Source: Hominenteromicrobium sp900549945 (GTDB lineage: Bacteria > Bacillota > Clostridia > Oscillospirales > Acutalibacteraceae). Taken from it: a stretch of 64,000 bases of DNA. Of the stretch, positions 7,745-17,767 are shown in pieces. The notes under the pieces are model-generated. The model saw only the letters and a list, made by a program, of their open reading frames with translations, did not search any database and was not told the origin of the DNA. The position numbers were made by a program, and so were the translations under genes. Positions within the stretch are counted from its first letter, which is position 1, and each line of letters begins with the position of its first letter. The DNA is taken from positions 16,556-80,555 of the forward strand of contig CABRNK010000012.1 in NCBI GenBank assembly GCA_902472305.1, given 5' to 3'.

Positions 7745-8788
7745 ATGAAACGGATTTCAAAACAGGTTTCGGCGGGCGGCGTCAAAATCGGCGGCGGCGC
7801 GCCGGTCACGGTGCAGTCGATGCTGAACGTGCCCTCGAGCGACATCGAGGGGAGCGTCCGGCAGGCCGTGGCGCTCGAAAAGGCGGGCTGCGAGATCCTG
7901 CGTGCCGCGATTCCGGACATGGACGCGGTGCGGCTGATCCCGGCGATCAAGGAAAAGATTTCGATCCCGCTTGTGGCGGACATTCACTTTGACTATAAGC
8001 TCGCGCTCGAGGCGGCGCATGCGGGCATCGACAAGATCCGCATCAACCCCGGCAATATCGGCGGCGACGACCGCGTGAAGGCCGTGGCGCAGATCTGCCG
8101 GGAGAAGAAGATCCCGATCCGCATCGGCGTGAATTCCGGCTCGGTCGAGAAATCGATCCTCGCGAAATACGGCGCGCCCACGGCGGAGGCGCTTTGCGAG
8201 AGCGCGCTGTATCACGCGTCGCTGCTTGAAAAGTTCGACTTCACGGACATCGTGATCTCGCTCAAGTCCTCGTCGGTCGATACGAACATCCGCGCCTACG
8301 AGCGGATCGCCGGGCAGTGTGATTACCCGCTGCACCTCGGCGTCACCGAGACGGGCACGGCCCGCATGGGCATCGTGAAATCGGCGATCGGCATCGGCAG
8401 CCTTCTGCAGCGCGGCATCGGTGATACGCTGCGCGTCTCACTGACGGCGGACCCCGCGGAGGAGATCCGCACGGGGCGCGATATCCTCTCGGCGCTCGGC
8501 CTGCGCGGCGGCGTGAAATTTGTCTCCTGCCCGACCTGCGGCAGGACGCGCATCGACCTGATCGGCCTCGCGAACCGCGTGGAGGCGGCGCTCGAGTACA
8601 TCGACAAGGACATCACGGTCGCCGTGATGGGCTGCGTCGTCAACGGTCCGGGCGAGGCGCGCGAGGCGGACATCGGCGTGACCGGCGGCAGCGGCGAGGG
8701 CCTCATCTTCAAAAAGGGGCAGATCATCCGCAAGGTGCCGGAGGCGGAGCTGCTGCCCGCCTTGATGGCTGAAATCGAAAAGCTCTGA
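7745..8788 (+). CDS. ispG: 4-hydroxy-3-methylbut-2-enyl diphosphate synthase
   Basis: MEP-pathway enzyme that converts MEcPP to HMBPP using a [4Fe-4S] cluster. The 347 residues form a TIM barrel followed by a C-terminal cluster domain with the cysteines of CPTCGRTRIDL and MGCVVNGPGEA. The length fits the short bacterial form. The 91-base gap after rseP contains GC-rich hairpins without a U-tract, so read-through from rseP is likely. With dxr this gives two MEP steps in one operon. Confidence 0.96.
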   Translation: MKRISKQVSAGGVKIGGGAPVTVQSMLNVPSSDIEGSVRQAVALEKAGCEILRAAIPDMDAVRLIPAIKEKISIPLVADIHFDYKLALEAAHAGIDKIRINPGNIGGDDRVKAVAQICREKKIPIRIGVNSGSVEKSILAKYGAPTAEALCESALYHASLLEKFDFTDIVISLKSSSVDTNIRAYERIAGQCDYPLHLGVTETGTARMGIVKSAIGIGSLLQRGIGDTLRVSLTADPAEEIRTGRDILSALGLRGGVKFVSCPTCGRTRIDLIGLANRVEAALEYIDKDITVAVMGCVVNGPGEAREADIGVTGGSGEGLIFKKGQIIRKVPEAELLPALMAEIEKL

Positions 8789-8807
8789 ACCGATAGGGGA
8801 ACTGGAT

Positions 8808-11800
8808 TTGAAAACGATAGGCGACCTGATACATAGCGCCGGGCTTCCGGCGCAGGCGGATCTGGCCGAGGGCCGGATCGAGAAAATTGAAATTTACCGG
8901 GAAAAACAGGCTGTGCGAATCCGCACAGTCTTTCCGCGTTTTACACCGTACAGCGCGCTGCGCGCATTGAACGAAAAGCTGCGCGACCGCATTCTGCCCG
9001 GCATGCGCGTGGAGATTGCGCCGCGCTTTGCGCCCGAGCTGTGGTCGGCCGAGTGCCTGCCCGCCGTGCTCGAGCGCGTGCGCGAGCTGGACGCGAGCCT
9101 TAACGGCACGTTCCGCGATTCGACGGCGGTGCTCGAGGGGGATAAGCTCACGATTGAGCTGGTGCACGGCGGCGGCGAGCTGCTCGAAAAGCGCCGCACC
9201 GACCGCAGAATCAGCGAGACCGTGCTCGAGTGGTTCGGCGTGCCGGTCACGGTGGAATTCACCGGCAGGACGAAGCTCGAAAGCGGCGACGAATCGGTGA
9301 TCCAGAAGCTGCATATCGAGGAGGAAAAGCGGATGCGCGCCGCGGTTGTCGAGGAGGTCGAGCGCTACGAGGCCTCGATGAAGGAGAAGGCCGCGAAGCG
9401 CCGCATCAGCGTGCGCGAGGGTGCGGGCCTGATGCCGCAGATCATCCTCGAAACGGCGCGGCCGCTGATCGGCAACCTGCCGAAAAAGGCGCCGGTGCCG
9501 ATCAGCGAGGCGACGATCGAGGCCGGGCGCGTCACGATCTGGGGCGAGGTGTTCGATTTAGAGGTTAAGGAGACGCGCGACGGCACGCGCAAGATCTACT
9601 CGATCGACATCACCGACTACACGAATTCGATCACGCTCAAGCTGATCCAGTCCGTGAGCGAGTGCTCGGGCGCCGACAGCATCAAAAAGGGCATGGCGCT
9701 GCTCGTGACCGGCTCGGTGGAGTATGACAAATACGACCGCGAGAACGTCATGCGGCCGAACGCGGTGGCCCGCGCCGAGATGGTCGAGGTGGTCGATTCG
9801 GCGAAGGAAAAGCGCGTGGAGCTGCACCTGCACACGAATATGTCCGCGATGGACGGCATGACCCCCGCCGGAGATCTCATCAATCAGGCGTACAAGTGGG
9901 GCCAGAAGGCCATTGCGATCACCGACCACGGCGTCGCGCAGGCGTTTCCGGACGCGATGAACGCGTGGCTCAAGATCAAAAAGGGCGGCGGCGACTTCAA
10001 GGTGATCTACGGTGTGGAGAGCTATTTCGTCAACGACCTCGTGCCCGCCGTGACCGGCGAGACCGACGCGCGGCTCGACGCGGATTTCATCTGTTTCGAC
10101 CTCGAGACGACCGGCCTCTCGCCGAAGGCGGAGCGCATCACCGAGATCGGCGCGGTGCGCATCCACGGCGGCGAGATCACCGAGCGCTTCAACACGTTTG
10201 TGGACCCCGAAAAGCCGATCCCGCAGAAGATCACCGAGCTGACCGGCATCACCGACGAGATGGTGCGGGGCGCGCCGAAGGAGGAGGAGGCCGTGCGGGC
10301 GTTCTTCCAGTTCTGCGGCGAAAACGCGATCCTCGTTGCGCACAACGCGGATTTTGACACCTCGTTCCTGCGCGCCGCGTGCGGCCGGCACGAGATGGCG
10401 TTCCCGTACGTTTACATCGACACGGTCGCGATGTGCCGCGCGATGCTCCGGGATATCCGCAACTGCAAGCTCGACACGGTCGCGAAATACCTGAAGCTGA
10501 AGCCTTTCAACCACCACCGCGCCTCGGACGATGCGGCGGTGCTCGGCGAGATCTTTTTGAACCTCGTCCAGCGCCTGCGCGACGATTTCAGCGCGGAGAG
10601 CGTGCGCGACATCAACACCGCGCTCGCGGGCGGCGACCCGAAAAAGCTGCCGACCTACCACCAGATCATTCTTGTGAAGAACCTTGTCGGTCTGAAAAAC
10701 CTGTACAAGCTGATCTCCTACGGGCACCTCAATTACTTCTACAAGCGGCCCCGCACGCCGAAAAGCGTGCTCGACAAGCACCGCGAGGGGCTGCTCCTCG
10801 GCTCAGCCTGCGAGGCGGGCGAGCTGTTCCGCGCGATGACGCGGAACGAGCCGTTTGAAAAGCTGCTCGAGATCGCCGCCTACTACGATTACCTCGAGAT
10901 TCAGCCGCTCGGCAACAACATGTTCATGGTGCGCAACGGCATGTGCGACGTCGCGCAGCTCAAGGAATACAACCGCACGATTGTGAAGCTCGGCGAGCGG
11001 CTGAAAAAACCGGTCGTCGCGACGGGCGACGTGCACTTCAAGGACCCGAAGGACGCCGCCGGCCGCGCGATCCTCATGGCCGGGCAGGGCTTCTCCGACG
11101 CGGACGAGCAGGCTCCGCTCTACATGCGCACGACGGACGAGATGCTGAAGGAATTCGACTATCTCGGCAAGGAAAAGGCGTACGAGGTCGTCGTGACGAA
11201 CCCGAATAAAATCGCCGATATGATCGAGGAGATCCGCCCGATTCCCGAGGGCGTTTTTCCCCCGTTCATCGACGGCGCGGAGGAGCAGCTCAACTCGATC
11301 ACATGGGCGCGCGCAAAGGAGAAATACGGCGACCCGCTGCCGGAGATCGTCGAAAAGCGCTTGGCGCGCGAGCTCGGATCCATCAACAAGCACGGTTTCT
11401 CCGTGCTGTACATGACGGCGCAAAAGCTCGTGGCGGACAGCGAGGCCCACGGCTACCTCGTCGGCTCCCGCGGCTCCGTCGGCTCGTCGTTCGTCGCGAC
11501 GATGTCCGGCATTTCGGAAGTCAACCCGCTCGAGCCGCACTACATCTGCCCGAACTGCAAGTACAGCGAGTTCATCACGGACGGCTCCTATCTCTCGGGC
11601 TTCGACCTGCCCGCGAAGAAGTGCCCGCGCTGCGGCGGCGACCTCGACCGCGACGGGCACACGATCCCGTTCGAGACGTTCCTCGGCTTCGACGGCGACA
11701 AGACGCCGGATATCGACCTCAACTTCTCCGGCGAGTACCAGAGCGGCGCGCACCGCTACACCGAGACGCTGTTCGGCCGCGAGAACGTCTTTAAGGCCGG

Positions 11801-13145
11801 CACGATCGCCACGGTCGCGGACAAGACCGCGTTCGGCTACGTGAAAAAATACGCCGAGGAGCGCGGGCGCACGCTGCACAAGGCGGAGGAAAAGCGCCTT
11901 TCGATCGCCTGCACCGGCATCAAGCGCACGACGGGCCAGCACCCGGGCGGCATGGTCGTCGTCCCGAAGGGCAAGGAGGTCTACGACTTCTGCCCGGTGC
12001 AGCACCCGGCCAACGACCAGAATTCCGACAACATCACGACCCACTTCGACTTCCACTCGATTCACGACACGATCTGCAAGCTCGACGAGCTCGGGCACGA
12101 CGTGCCGACGATCTACCGCTATCTCGAGAACTACACCGGCATCCCGGTCATGCAGGTCTCGATGAGCGACCCCGCGGTCATGTCGCTGTTCACCTCTACC
12201 GAGGCGCTCGGCGTGAAGCCCGAGGACATCGACTCGCTGACCGGCACGTTCTCGCTGCCCGAATGCGGCACGCCGTTCGTGCGGCAGATGCTCATCGATT
12301 CGCAGCCGAAAACCTTTTCGGACCTCCTTCAGATCTCCGGCCTGTCGCACGGCACGGACGTCTGGCTCGGCAACGCGCAGGATTTGATCAAGAACGGCAC
12401 CTGCACGATTTCCACGGTCATCGGAACGCGAGACAGCATTATGACCTACCTGCTCTTGAAGGGCCTCGAGCCGAAGATGGCGTTCAAGATCATGGAGATC
12501 ACGCGAAAGGGCAATGCGAAAAAGCTCTTCACACAGGAGCACATCGCCGCGATGAAGGAGCACGACGTGCCGGACTGGTACATCGAATCGTGCTACAAAA
12601 TCAAGTATATGTTCCCGAAGGCGCACGCCGCGGCCTACATGATCGCGACGCTCCGCCTCGGCTGGTACAAGGTGCACCGCCCGGTCGAATACTACGCGGC
12701 GTACTTCACGGTGCGCAGCGAGGATTTCGACGGCGCGACGGCCGTGCAGGGCAGGGCGGCCGTGCAGCGGCGCATGAAGGAGATCGACCAGAAGATCAAG
12801 GAGAAGCAGGCCTCCGCAAAGGAGGAGGCGGCGTACTCCACGTTCCAGATCATCAACGAAATGCTGGCGCGCGGCATCGAGCTGCTGCCGGTGGACCTCA
12901 AGAAATCGGACGCGAAGAAGTTCCTCGTCGAGGAGGGGAAGATCCGCCTGCCGTTTTCCTCGCTCTCCGGCGTCGGCGAGGCCGCGGCGCACAGCCTCTG
13001 GGAGGCGTGCAGGGACGGTGGGGATTTCATCTCGGTCGACGAGCTGCAAAGCCAAGCCAAGGTTTCGAGCGCGGTCATCGAAACGCTGAAAAACGCCGGC
13101 GCTTTGCAGGGTCTGCCGGACAGCAGCCAGACCACACTGTTCTGA
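8808..13145 (+). CDS. polC: DNA polymerase III, PolC-type
   Basis: Main replicative polymerase of low-GC Gram-positives, with its own 3'-5' proofreading exonuclease. The 1445 residues are close to the usual length. In order they show an N-terminal domain, an OB-fold near 240-320, the first PHP half (LHLHTNMSAMDGM), a DnaQ-like exonuclease from about 425 to 590 (FDLETTGLSPKAERITEIGA), the rest of the PHP domain, a four-Cys zinc finger (CPNC and CPRC), and the polymerase palm with PDIDLNFSGEYQ. The start is TTG with AGGGGA upstream. Its place after ispG is the classical Firmicutes order. Confidence 0.97.
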   Translation: MKTIGDLIHSAGLPAQADLAEGRIEKIEIYREKQAVRIRTVFPRFTPYSALRALNEKLRDRILPGMRVEIAPRFAPELWSAECLPAVLERVRELDASLNGTFRDSTAVLEGDKLTIELVHGGGELLEKRRTDRRISETVLEWFGVPVTVEFTGRTKLESGDESVIQKLHIEEEKRMRAAVVEEVERYEASMKEKAAKRRISVREGAGLMPQIILETARPLIGNLPKKAPVPISEATIEAGRVTIWGEVFDLEVKETRDGTRKIYSIDITDYTNSITLKLIQSVSECSGADSIKKGMALLVTGSVEYDKYDRENVMRPNAVARAEMVEVVDSAKEKRVELHLHTNMSAMDGMTPAGDLINQAYKWGQKAIAITDHGVAQAFPDAMNAWLKIKKGGGDFKVIYGVESYFVNDLVPAVTGETDARLDADFICFDLETTGLSPKAERITEIGAVRIHGGEITERFNTFVDPEKPIPQKITELTGITDEMVRGAPKEEEAVRAFFQFCGENAILVAHNADFDTSFLRAACGRHEMAFPYVYIDTVAMCRAMLRDIRNCKLDTVAKYLKLKPFNHHRASDDAAVLGEIFLNLVQRLRDDFSAESVRDINTALAGGDPKKLPTYHQIILVKNLVGLKNLYKLISYGHLNYFYKRPRTPKSVLDKHREGLLLGSACEAGELFRAMTRNEPFEKLLEIAAYYDYLEIQPLGNNMFMVRNGMCDVAQLKEYNRTIVKLGERLKKPVVATGDVHFKDPKDAAGRAILMAGQGFSDADEQAPLYMRTTDEMLKEFDYLGKEKAYEVVVTNPNKIADMIEEIRPIPEGVFPPFIDGAEEQLNSITWARAKEKYGDPLPEIVEKRLARELGSINKHGFSVLYMTAQKLVADSEAHGYLVGSRGSVGSSFVATMSGISEVNPLEPHYICPNCKYSEFITDGSYLSGFDLPAKKCPRCGGDLDRDGHTIPFETFLGFDGDKTPDIDLNFSGEYQSGAHRYTETLFGRENVFKAGTIATVADKTAFGYVKKYAEERGRTLHKAEEKRLSIACTGIKRTTGQHPGGMVVVPKGKEVYDFCPVQHPANDQNSDNITTHFDFHSIHDTICKLDELGHDVPTIYRYLENYTGIPVMQVSMSDPAVMSLFTSTEALGVKPEDIDSLTGTFSLPECGTPFVRQMLIDSQPKTFSDLLQISGLSHGTDVWLGNAQDLIKNGTCTISTVIGTRDSIMTYLLLKGLEPKMAFKIMEITRKGNAKKLFTQEHIAAMKEHDVPDWYIESCYKIKYMFPKAHAAAYMIATLRLGWYKVHRPVEYYAAYFTVRSEDFDGATAVQGRAAVQRRMKEIDQKIKEKQASAKEEAAYSTFQIINEMLARGIELLPVDLKKSDAKKFLVEEGKIRLPFSSLSGVGEAAAHSLWEACRDGGDFISVDELQSQAKVSSAVIETLKNAGALQGLPDSSQTTLF

Positions 13146-13166
13146 ATGGGACGGGGAGGGGTAGGT

Positions 13167-14375
13167 ATGCGTGAAACAGCGGCCGCGGAGATCGCGCCGG
13201 AAAGCATCCGTGCGTTCCGCGTGCAGGCGCACCATCTCGACCGAAAGCTGCCGGCCGGCGCGGAAGAGGCGGCGGCCTCGGTCTGCGGCTTTCAGAATTC
13301 GCCGCCCGGCGCGTGGGAAACCGCGCTGTGGAACCGCGTGGAGGGCTGCACTTTGCAGGCGGCGCAGAGCGCGCTGTATGCGGAAAAACGGCTCTTGCAG
13401 GCGTGGAGCGTCCGCGGTGTGCCGCTCGTATTTCCCGCAAGCGAAAGCGGCGTGTTCCTTGCGCCGCTCGCCGCAGCCGCGGGCGAAACGCCGTGGATCT
13501 ATACGCGCGGGATCGCCGCGGCGCTCGATTTTCTCGGCATGGCGTTCGACGAGCTGCTGCCGCTCGTTCTGCGCGCCGCGGAATATCTGGAGACGCACAC
13601 CGTGGCGCGCAAGGAAGCGCTCGACGCGGCGCTCGCGGAAATCGTCGAAGCGGCGCTGCCCGCGGAAAAGCTGCCGCTGTGGCGCGCGCCCTCGATGTAC
13701 GGCCCGCGCCAGACGGTCGGCGGCGCGGTCGTCTCGTTTTTGCTGCGGCCCTGCGCGTTTTATTCGCGCGTGGTGTTCGGCGCGCGCGACGGCGTGCACC
13801 CGACGTTCACGTCGTTTCAGCGCTGGACGGGCCGCGCACCCGAGACGCCGCCCGACGCCGAAAAGCGCCTTGTGCAGAAGTTTCTGCACGCGCACGGGCC
13901 GGCTGATCCGGCTGCGCTGGCCGCGTGGCTCGGCTGCGGCCAGCGGCAGGCCAAGCGCCTTTGGCAGAGTGCGGCGGCGGAAACCGTGCCGGTGCGCGCG
14001 GCAGGCAAAGCGCGGCATGTGCTTGCGGCCGATCTGGACGCGCTGCGCACAGCGGTGTGCGATACGGGCGCGTGGCGCATGCTCGGGCCGCACGACCCAT
14101 ACCTCGACCTGCGCGACCGCACGGTGCTGCTCGACGATGTGCAGAAGCAGCGCATCGTCTGGCAGACGGTGTCGAACCCCGGCGCTTTGCTCTGCGGCGG
14201 GCGCATCGCAGGCGTGTGGCGGCAGAAGCAGCAGAAAGCGGCGCTCTCTGTGGAGATGGTGCTGTTCGAACCCGCAGACGCGGCGGCGCGGCAGTCGCTC
14301 GAGCAGGAGGCTGCGCAATACGCGGCGTTCCGCGGCGCAGCGCTGCGGGCGGTCGTTTTTCAGCGGGCCGGGTGA
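13167..14375 (+). CDS. Winged-helix DNA-binding protein, AlkZ/HTH_42-like
   Basis: A 402-residue protein that resembles the HTH_42 (PF06224) family of winged-helix DNA glycosylases related to AlkZ. This rests on overall shape and on the late DPYLDLRDR motif, which corresponds to the family's DPLLWDR. AlkZ enzymes use a QxQ motif near the N-terminus; the matching stretch here seems to be CGFQNSPPG, so the catalytic pair is not clearly kept. The start at 13167 follows a strong GGGGAGGGG; an ATG at 13146 lies before that site. The gene abuts polC and is probably the last of the operon. A DNA-repair role is inferred only. Confidence 0.65.
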   Translation: MRETAAAEIAPESIRAFRVQAHHLDRKLPAGAEEAAASVCGFQNSPPGAWETALWNRVEGCTLQAAQSALYAEKRLLQAWSVRGVPLVFPASESGVFLAPLAAAAGETPWIYTRGIAAALDFLGMAFDELLPLVLRAAEYLETHTVARKEALDAALAEIVEAALPAEKLPLWRAPSMYGPRQTVGGAVVSFLLRPCAFYSRVVFGARDGVHPTFTSFQRWTGRAPETPPDAEKRLVQKFLHAHGPADPAALAAWLGCGQRQAKRLWQSAAAETVPVRAAGKARHVLAADLDALRTAVCDTGAWRMLGPHDPYLDLRDRTVLLDDVQKQRIVWQTVSNPGALLCGGRIAGVWRQKQQKAALSVEMVLFEPADAAARQSLEQEAAQYAAFRGAALRAVVFQRAG

Positions 14376-14393
14376 ACCCGTGCGGTTTGGGGA

Positions 14394-14422
14394 TTGACAG
14401 ACGGCCGCACATCTGGTATTAT
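14394..14422 (+). promoter_or_regulatory. Promoter of the histidine operon
   Basis: TTGACA (14394-14399), a 17-base spacer, then TATTAT (14417-14422); an overlapping TATAAT is also present. It starts 19 bases after the AlkZ-like gene and 104 bases ahead of hisZ. Confidence 0.8.
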
Positions 14423-14446
14423 AATATCACGTTATTGTGGTAAAGC

Positions 14447-14482
14447 GAGACGGGCGGGGCAAATCCCTGCACCGCCCGCCCG
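14447..14482 (+). promoter_or_regulatory. GC-rich leader hairpin before hisZ
   Basis: The leader contains GGGCGG pairing with CCGCCC around a short loop, with no U-tract after it. I looked for a T-box or a His-codon-rich leader peptide and saw neither. It may slow transcription or protect the mRNA end; any attenuation role is speculative. Confidence 0.35.
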
Positions 14483-14525
14483 GACGCCGCCGGCGCCCGG
14501 TATTCTTTCGAGAGAGGGTGCTTGG

Positions 14526-15704
14526 ATGAAGCGCTTTAACAAAATCACGCCCGAGGGCACGAAGGACATCCTTTTTGAGGAGTGCCTCGCCCGCCGCGCG
14601 GTCAGCCGCAGGCTCGAGGCGGTGTTCCAGATGCGCGGGTACAACGAGGTCATCACGCCCGGCATCGAATACTACGACGTGTTCGGCGCCGAGGACGCGG
14701 CGATCCCGCAGCAGGAGATGTACAAATCGACCGACAACAAGGGCCGCCTGATCGTTTTCCGGCCCGACCTCACGCTGCCGATCGCCCGCCTTACGGCCAC
14801 GCGGCTGCAGTCTGTGGAAAAGCCGGTGCGCCTCTACTATAACCAGCCGGTCTACCGCAACCGCAAGGACCTTTCCGGGCGCAGCGACGAATCGATGCAG
14901 GCCGGCATCGAGCTGCTCGGCGCCGCCGGGCTGCGGGCCGACATCGAGGTGATTGCCGCGGCGGTCGATGCGCTTTCGGCGTGCACGGAGCGCTTCCGGT
15001 TTGAGCTCGGCAACGCGCGGTTCTTCCGCCTGCTTGCCGACGAGCTGCCCGTCTCCGACGACCGCCGCGAGGACATCCGCATGACGATCGAATCGAAGAA
15101 TTACGCGGCGCTCGGCGATATGCTCGACGCGCTCGAGCCCTCGCTCTACACCGAGGCGATCCGCAAGCTGCCGCGCCTGTTCGGCGGCGAGGAGGTGTTC
15201 AGCGAGGCGGAGCGCTTCTGTGTCGGGCATCCGGCGCTTTCCGAGACTTTGAACTACACGCGCACGCTGTACGGCGCGCTTTCGGCGCTCGGGCTCGGCG
15301 ACCGGCTGATGGTTGACTTCGGCCTCGTCCAGCGCAACGACTACTACACCGGCGTGGTGTTCAGCGCCTACGCCGAAAATTACGGCGACGCCATTTTGAT
15401 GGGCGGCCGCTACGACAACCTTTTGAAGCAGTTTGACGCGCCGATGCCCGCCATCGGCTTTGCGGCGGATGTGGACGCGCTCGCCTCGTGCCTTTTGGAG
15501 AGCGCCGCGGTGCCGGTGCCCGACGTGCTCGTGCACGCGCACCCCGGCGCGGAAGCGCAGGCCCAGCTTCGCATACGCGCGCTGACGGCCGCGGGAAAGC
15601 GCTGCGAAAGCTCTGTGTTTGACACGGCGCAGGCGGCGCGGGACTACGCCGCGCGCCGCGGCATCCGCGAGGTGCTCGAAATCGGATTGGAGGGAAACGC
15701 ATGA
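14526..15704 (+). CDS. hisZ: ATP phosphoribosyltransferase regulatory subunit
   Basis: Histidyl-tRNA-synthetase-like subunit that activates the short form of HisG and gives it histidine feedback control. The 392 residues resemble the class II synthetase core: TPEGTKDILFEE at the N-terminus, FRPDLTLPIARL as motif 2 region, and GGRYDNLLKQF near the C-terminus as the motif 3 neighbour. The protein lacks the C-terminal anticodon-binding length of a true HisS. The start at 14526 follows GAGAGAGGG. It overlaps hisG by four bases, consistent with a heteromeric HisZ-HisG enzyme. Confidence 0.93.
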   Translation: MKRFNKITPEGTKDILFEECLARRAVSRRLEAVFQMRGYNEVITPGIEYYDVFGAEDAAIPQQEMYKSTDNKGRLIVFRPDLTLPIARLTATRLQSVEKPVRLYYNQPVYRNRKDLSGRSDESMQAGIELLGAAGLRADIEVIAAAVDALSACTERFRFELGNARFFRLLADELPVSDDRREDIRMTIESKNYAALGDMLDALEPSLYTEAIRKLPRLFGGEEVFSEAERFCVGHPALSETLNYTRTLYGALSALGLGDRLMVDFGLVQRNDYYTGVVFSAYAENYGDAILMGGRYDNLLKQFDAPMPAIGFAADVDALASCLLESAAVPVPDVLVHAHPGAEAQAQLRIRALTAAGKRCESSVFDTAQAARDYAARRGIREVLEIGLEGNA

Positions 15705-16354
15705 AGCCGCTGAGAATCGCCCTCACGAAGGGCCGGCTGGAACGTGACACAGTCGCCGCCCTCGAGCGGATCGGCCTCAACTGCACGCAGGTGCGCGAGA
15801 AGGGCCGCCGGCTGATTCTGCCCGTCGGAAACGGGGAGATCGAGGCCGTGCTCGCGAAGGCCGCGGACGTCATCACGTATGTGGAAAACGGCGTGTGCGA
15901 CCTCGGCGTCGTCGGCAAGGATACGATCATGGAAAACGGCAGCCATTTCTTCGAGATCCTCGACCTCGGCTTCGGCCGCTGCCGCTTTGCGCTCGCCTGC
16001 AAAAAGGGCTTCGATTTTTTCAGCGGCTACCGGGCGAAAACCGTTGCGACGAAGTACCCGAACATCGCGCGCCAGTTCTTTGAAAGCCGCGCGATGGACG
16101 TGCGCATCATCAAGATCGAGGGCTCGGTGGAGCTCGCGCCGCTGCTCGGGCTGGCCGACGGCATTGTCGATATTGTGGAAACCGGCGCGACGCTGCGCGA
16201 GAACGGGCTCGAGGTTGTGGAGACCATTACGCAGATTTCGGCGCGCCTGATCGCAAACACCGCGAGCCTCAAGCTGCGCAAGGCGGAGATCGAAACGCTT
16301 GCCGCGCAGCTCGAGCGCTCCATCGCCGAAAACAGAGGGGAGAAAACCGTATGA
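15701..16354 (+). CDS. hisG: ATP phosphoribosyltransferase, catalytic subunit (short form)
   Basis: First step of histidine synthesis: joins ATP and PRPP. The 217 residues are the short HisZ-dependent form, without the C-terminal regulatory domain. Visible motifs are the start KPLRIALTKGRLE, ENGVCDLGVVGKDT, and the PRPP-loop region around GIVDIVETGATLRENGLEV. Its start codon overlaps the hisZ stop and its stop overlaps hisD, so the three are translationally coupled. Confidence 0.96.
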   Translation: MKPLRIALTKGRLERDTVAALERIGLNCTQVREKGRRLILPVGNGEIEAVLAKAADVITYVENGVCDLGVVGKDTIMENGSHFFEILDLGFGRCRFALACKKGFDFFSGYRAKTVATKYPNIARQFFESRAMDVRIIKIEGSVELAPLLGLADGIVDIVETGATLRENGLEVVETITQISARLIANTASLKLRKAEIETLAAQLERSIAENRGEKTV

Positions 16355-17643
16355 TTCGTATAGCCAAGGGCGACCGCGCGTACTGCGAGCGCTTCATCCA
16401 GAGCCTCAAGGACCGCGTGCGCGAGAACGACCGCAGCGTGGAGGACGGCGTCGCCGCGATCCTCCGGGACGTGCGCGACAACGGCGACCGCGCCGTGCGG
16501 GCGTATTCCGAAAAGTTTGACGGCTGGGTGCCGGATTCGCTCGAGATCTCGATGGAGGAGATCGAGCGCATCATGCAGGACTGCGACCCCGATTTTCTCG
16601 CCGCGATGGAGCGCGCCGCGGAGAACATCCGCGCGTTCCATGCGCGCCAGAAGCAGCAGAGCCGCATCGACCCCGAGCGAAACGGCGTGCTGATGGGCCA
16701 GCGCGTGCGCGGCCTGCACCGCGTCGGCGTCTATGTGCCGGGCGGTACGGCGGCGTACCCGTCCTCCGTGCTGATGAACGTGATTCCGGCGAAGATCGCC
16801 GAGGTCGGCGAGATCGTGATGGTCACGCCGCCGGGTCGCACCGGCAAGCCGGATAAGAACATTTTGGCCGCCGCGAAGATCGCCGGCGTGGACCGCGTGT
16901 TTCTGATCGGCGGCGCGCAGGCCGTGGCGGCGCTCGCCTACGGCACCGAGAGCGTGCCGAAGGTCGATAAGGTCGTCGGCCCGGGCAATATCTTCGTCGC
17001 GACGGCGAAAAAGCTCCTTTACGGCACGATCGACATCGATATGATCGCCGGCCCGAGCGAGATCCTCGTGATCGCCGACTCGAGCGCGCGGCCCGAATAC
17101 CTCGCGGCCGACCTGATGAGCCAGGCCGAGCACGACCGCATGGCCTCGGCGATCCTCATCACGCCCGACGAGGCGCTCGCACAGGCGACGGCGGCCGAGA
17201 TCGAGCGCCAGATGGAGACGCTCTCGCGCCGCGAAATCATCCGCGAGTCGATCGATAATTTCGGCGCGATCATCGTCTGCGAAAGTCTGGCGGAGGCCGT
17301 CGACTTTGCGAACGAGCTCGCGCCGGAGCACCTCGAGGTCTGCTGCGAGAACCCGCTCGAGTACATCGGGAAGCTCGACAACGCTGGCTCCGTTTTTCTC
17401 GGGAACTACTCGCCCGAGCCGCTCGGCGACTACTTCGCCGGCCCGAACCACGTGCTGCCCACAAGCGGCACGGCGCGCTTCTTCTCGCCGCTTTCGGTCG
17501 ACGATTTCATCAAGAAGTCGAGCTTCATCTACTATACGAAGGACGCGCTGCTCGCGGCCGCCGACGACATCATCCGCATCGCGGAGACCGAGGAGCTGAC
17601 CGCGCACGCGAATTCGATCGCCGTGCGCCGGGACATGCCGTGA
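16351..17643 (+). CDS. hisD: Histidinol dehydrogenase
   Basis: Last two oxidations of histidine synthesis, histidinol to histidine with NAD. The 430 residues include the family core GPGNIFVATAKKLLYG, DMIAGPSEILVIAD, and the zinc-binding/catalytic region SQAEHDRMASAILIT followed by APEHLEV and GPNHVLPTSGTARF. The length is typical. It begins inside the hisG stop codon. Confidence 0.97.
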   Translation: MIRIAKGDRAYCERFIQSLKDRVRENDRSVEDGVAAILRDVRDNGDRAVRAYSEKFDGWVPDSLEISMEEIERIMQDCDPDFLAAMERAAENIRAFHARQKQQSRIDPERNGVLMGQRVRGLHRVGVYVPGGTAAYPSSVLMNVIPAKIAEVGEIVMVTPPGRTGKPDKNILAAAKIAGVDRVFLIGGAQAVAALAYGTESVPKVDKVVGPGNIFVATAKKLLYGTIDIDMIAGPSEILVIADSSARPEYLAADLMSQAEHDRMASAILITPDEALAQATAAEIERQMETLSRREIIRESIDNFGAIIVCESLAEAVDFANELAPEHLEVCCENPLEYIGKLDNAGSVFLGNYSPEPLGDYFAGPNHVLPTSGTARFFSPLSVDDFIKKSSFIYYTKDALLAAADDIIRIAETEELTAHANSIAVRRDMP

Positions 17644-17767
17644 CGCGCCTGCGAGACGAAGCGCTTTGACCGCAGCCAGTTCCGCCGGAAGGTTCGGCGG
17701 CGCCTGCGCAATGGGAAAATCCATACGGAAAGGGAAGGCTTCCAAAAGCGGGAGCCGGGGCAGAACC

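Noticed and set aside
10803..14318. Very long minus-strand open frame opposite polC and the AlkZ-like gene
   Set aside because: It is Arg/His/Asp-rich, has no family likeness, and mirrors well-supported genes; long antisense frames are expected at this GC content.
14423..14525. T-box or histidine leader peptide ahead of hisZ
   Set aside because: No T-box core motif and no run of His codons; only a GC-rich hairpin is present.
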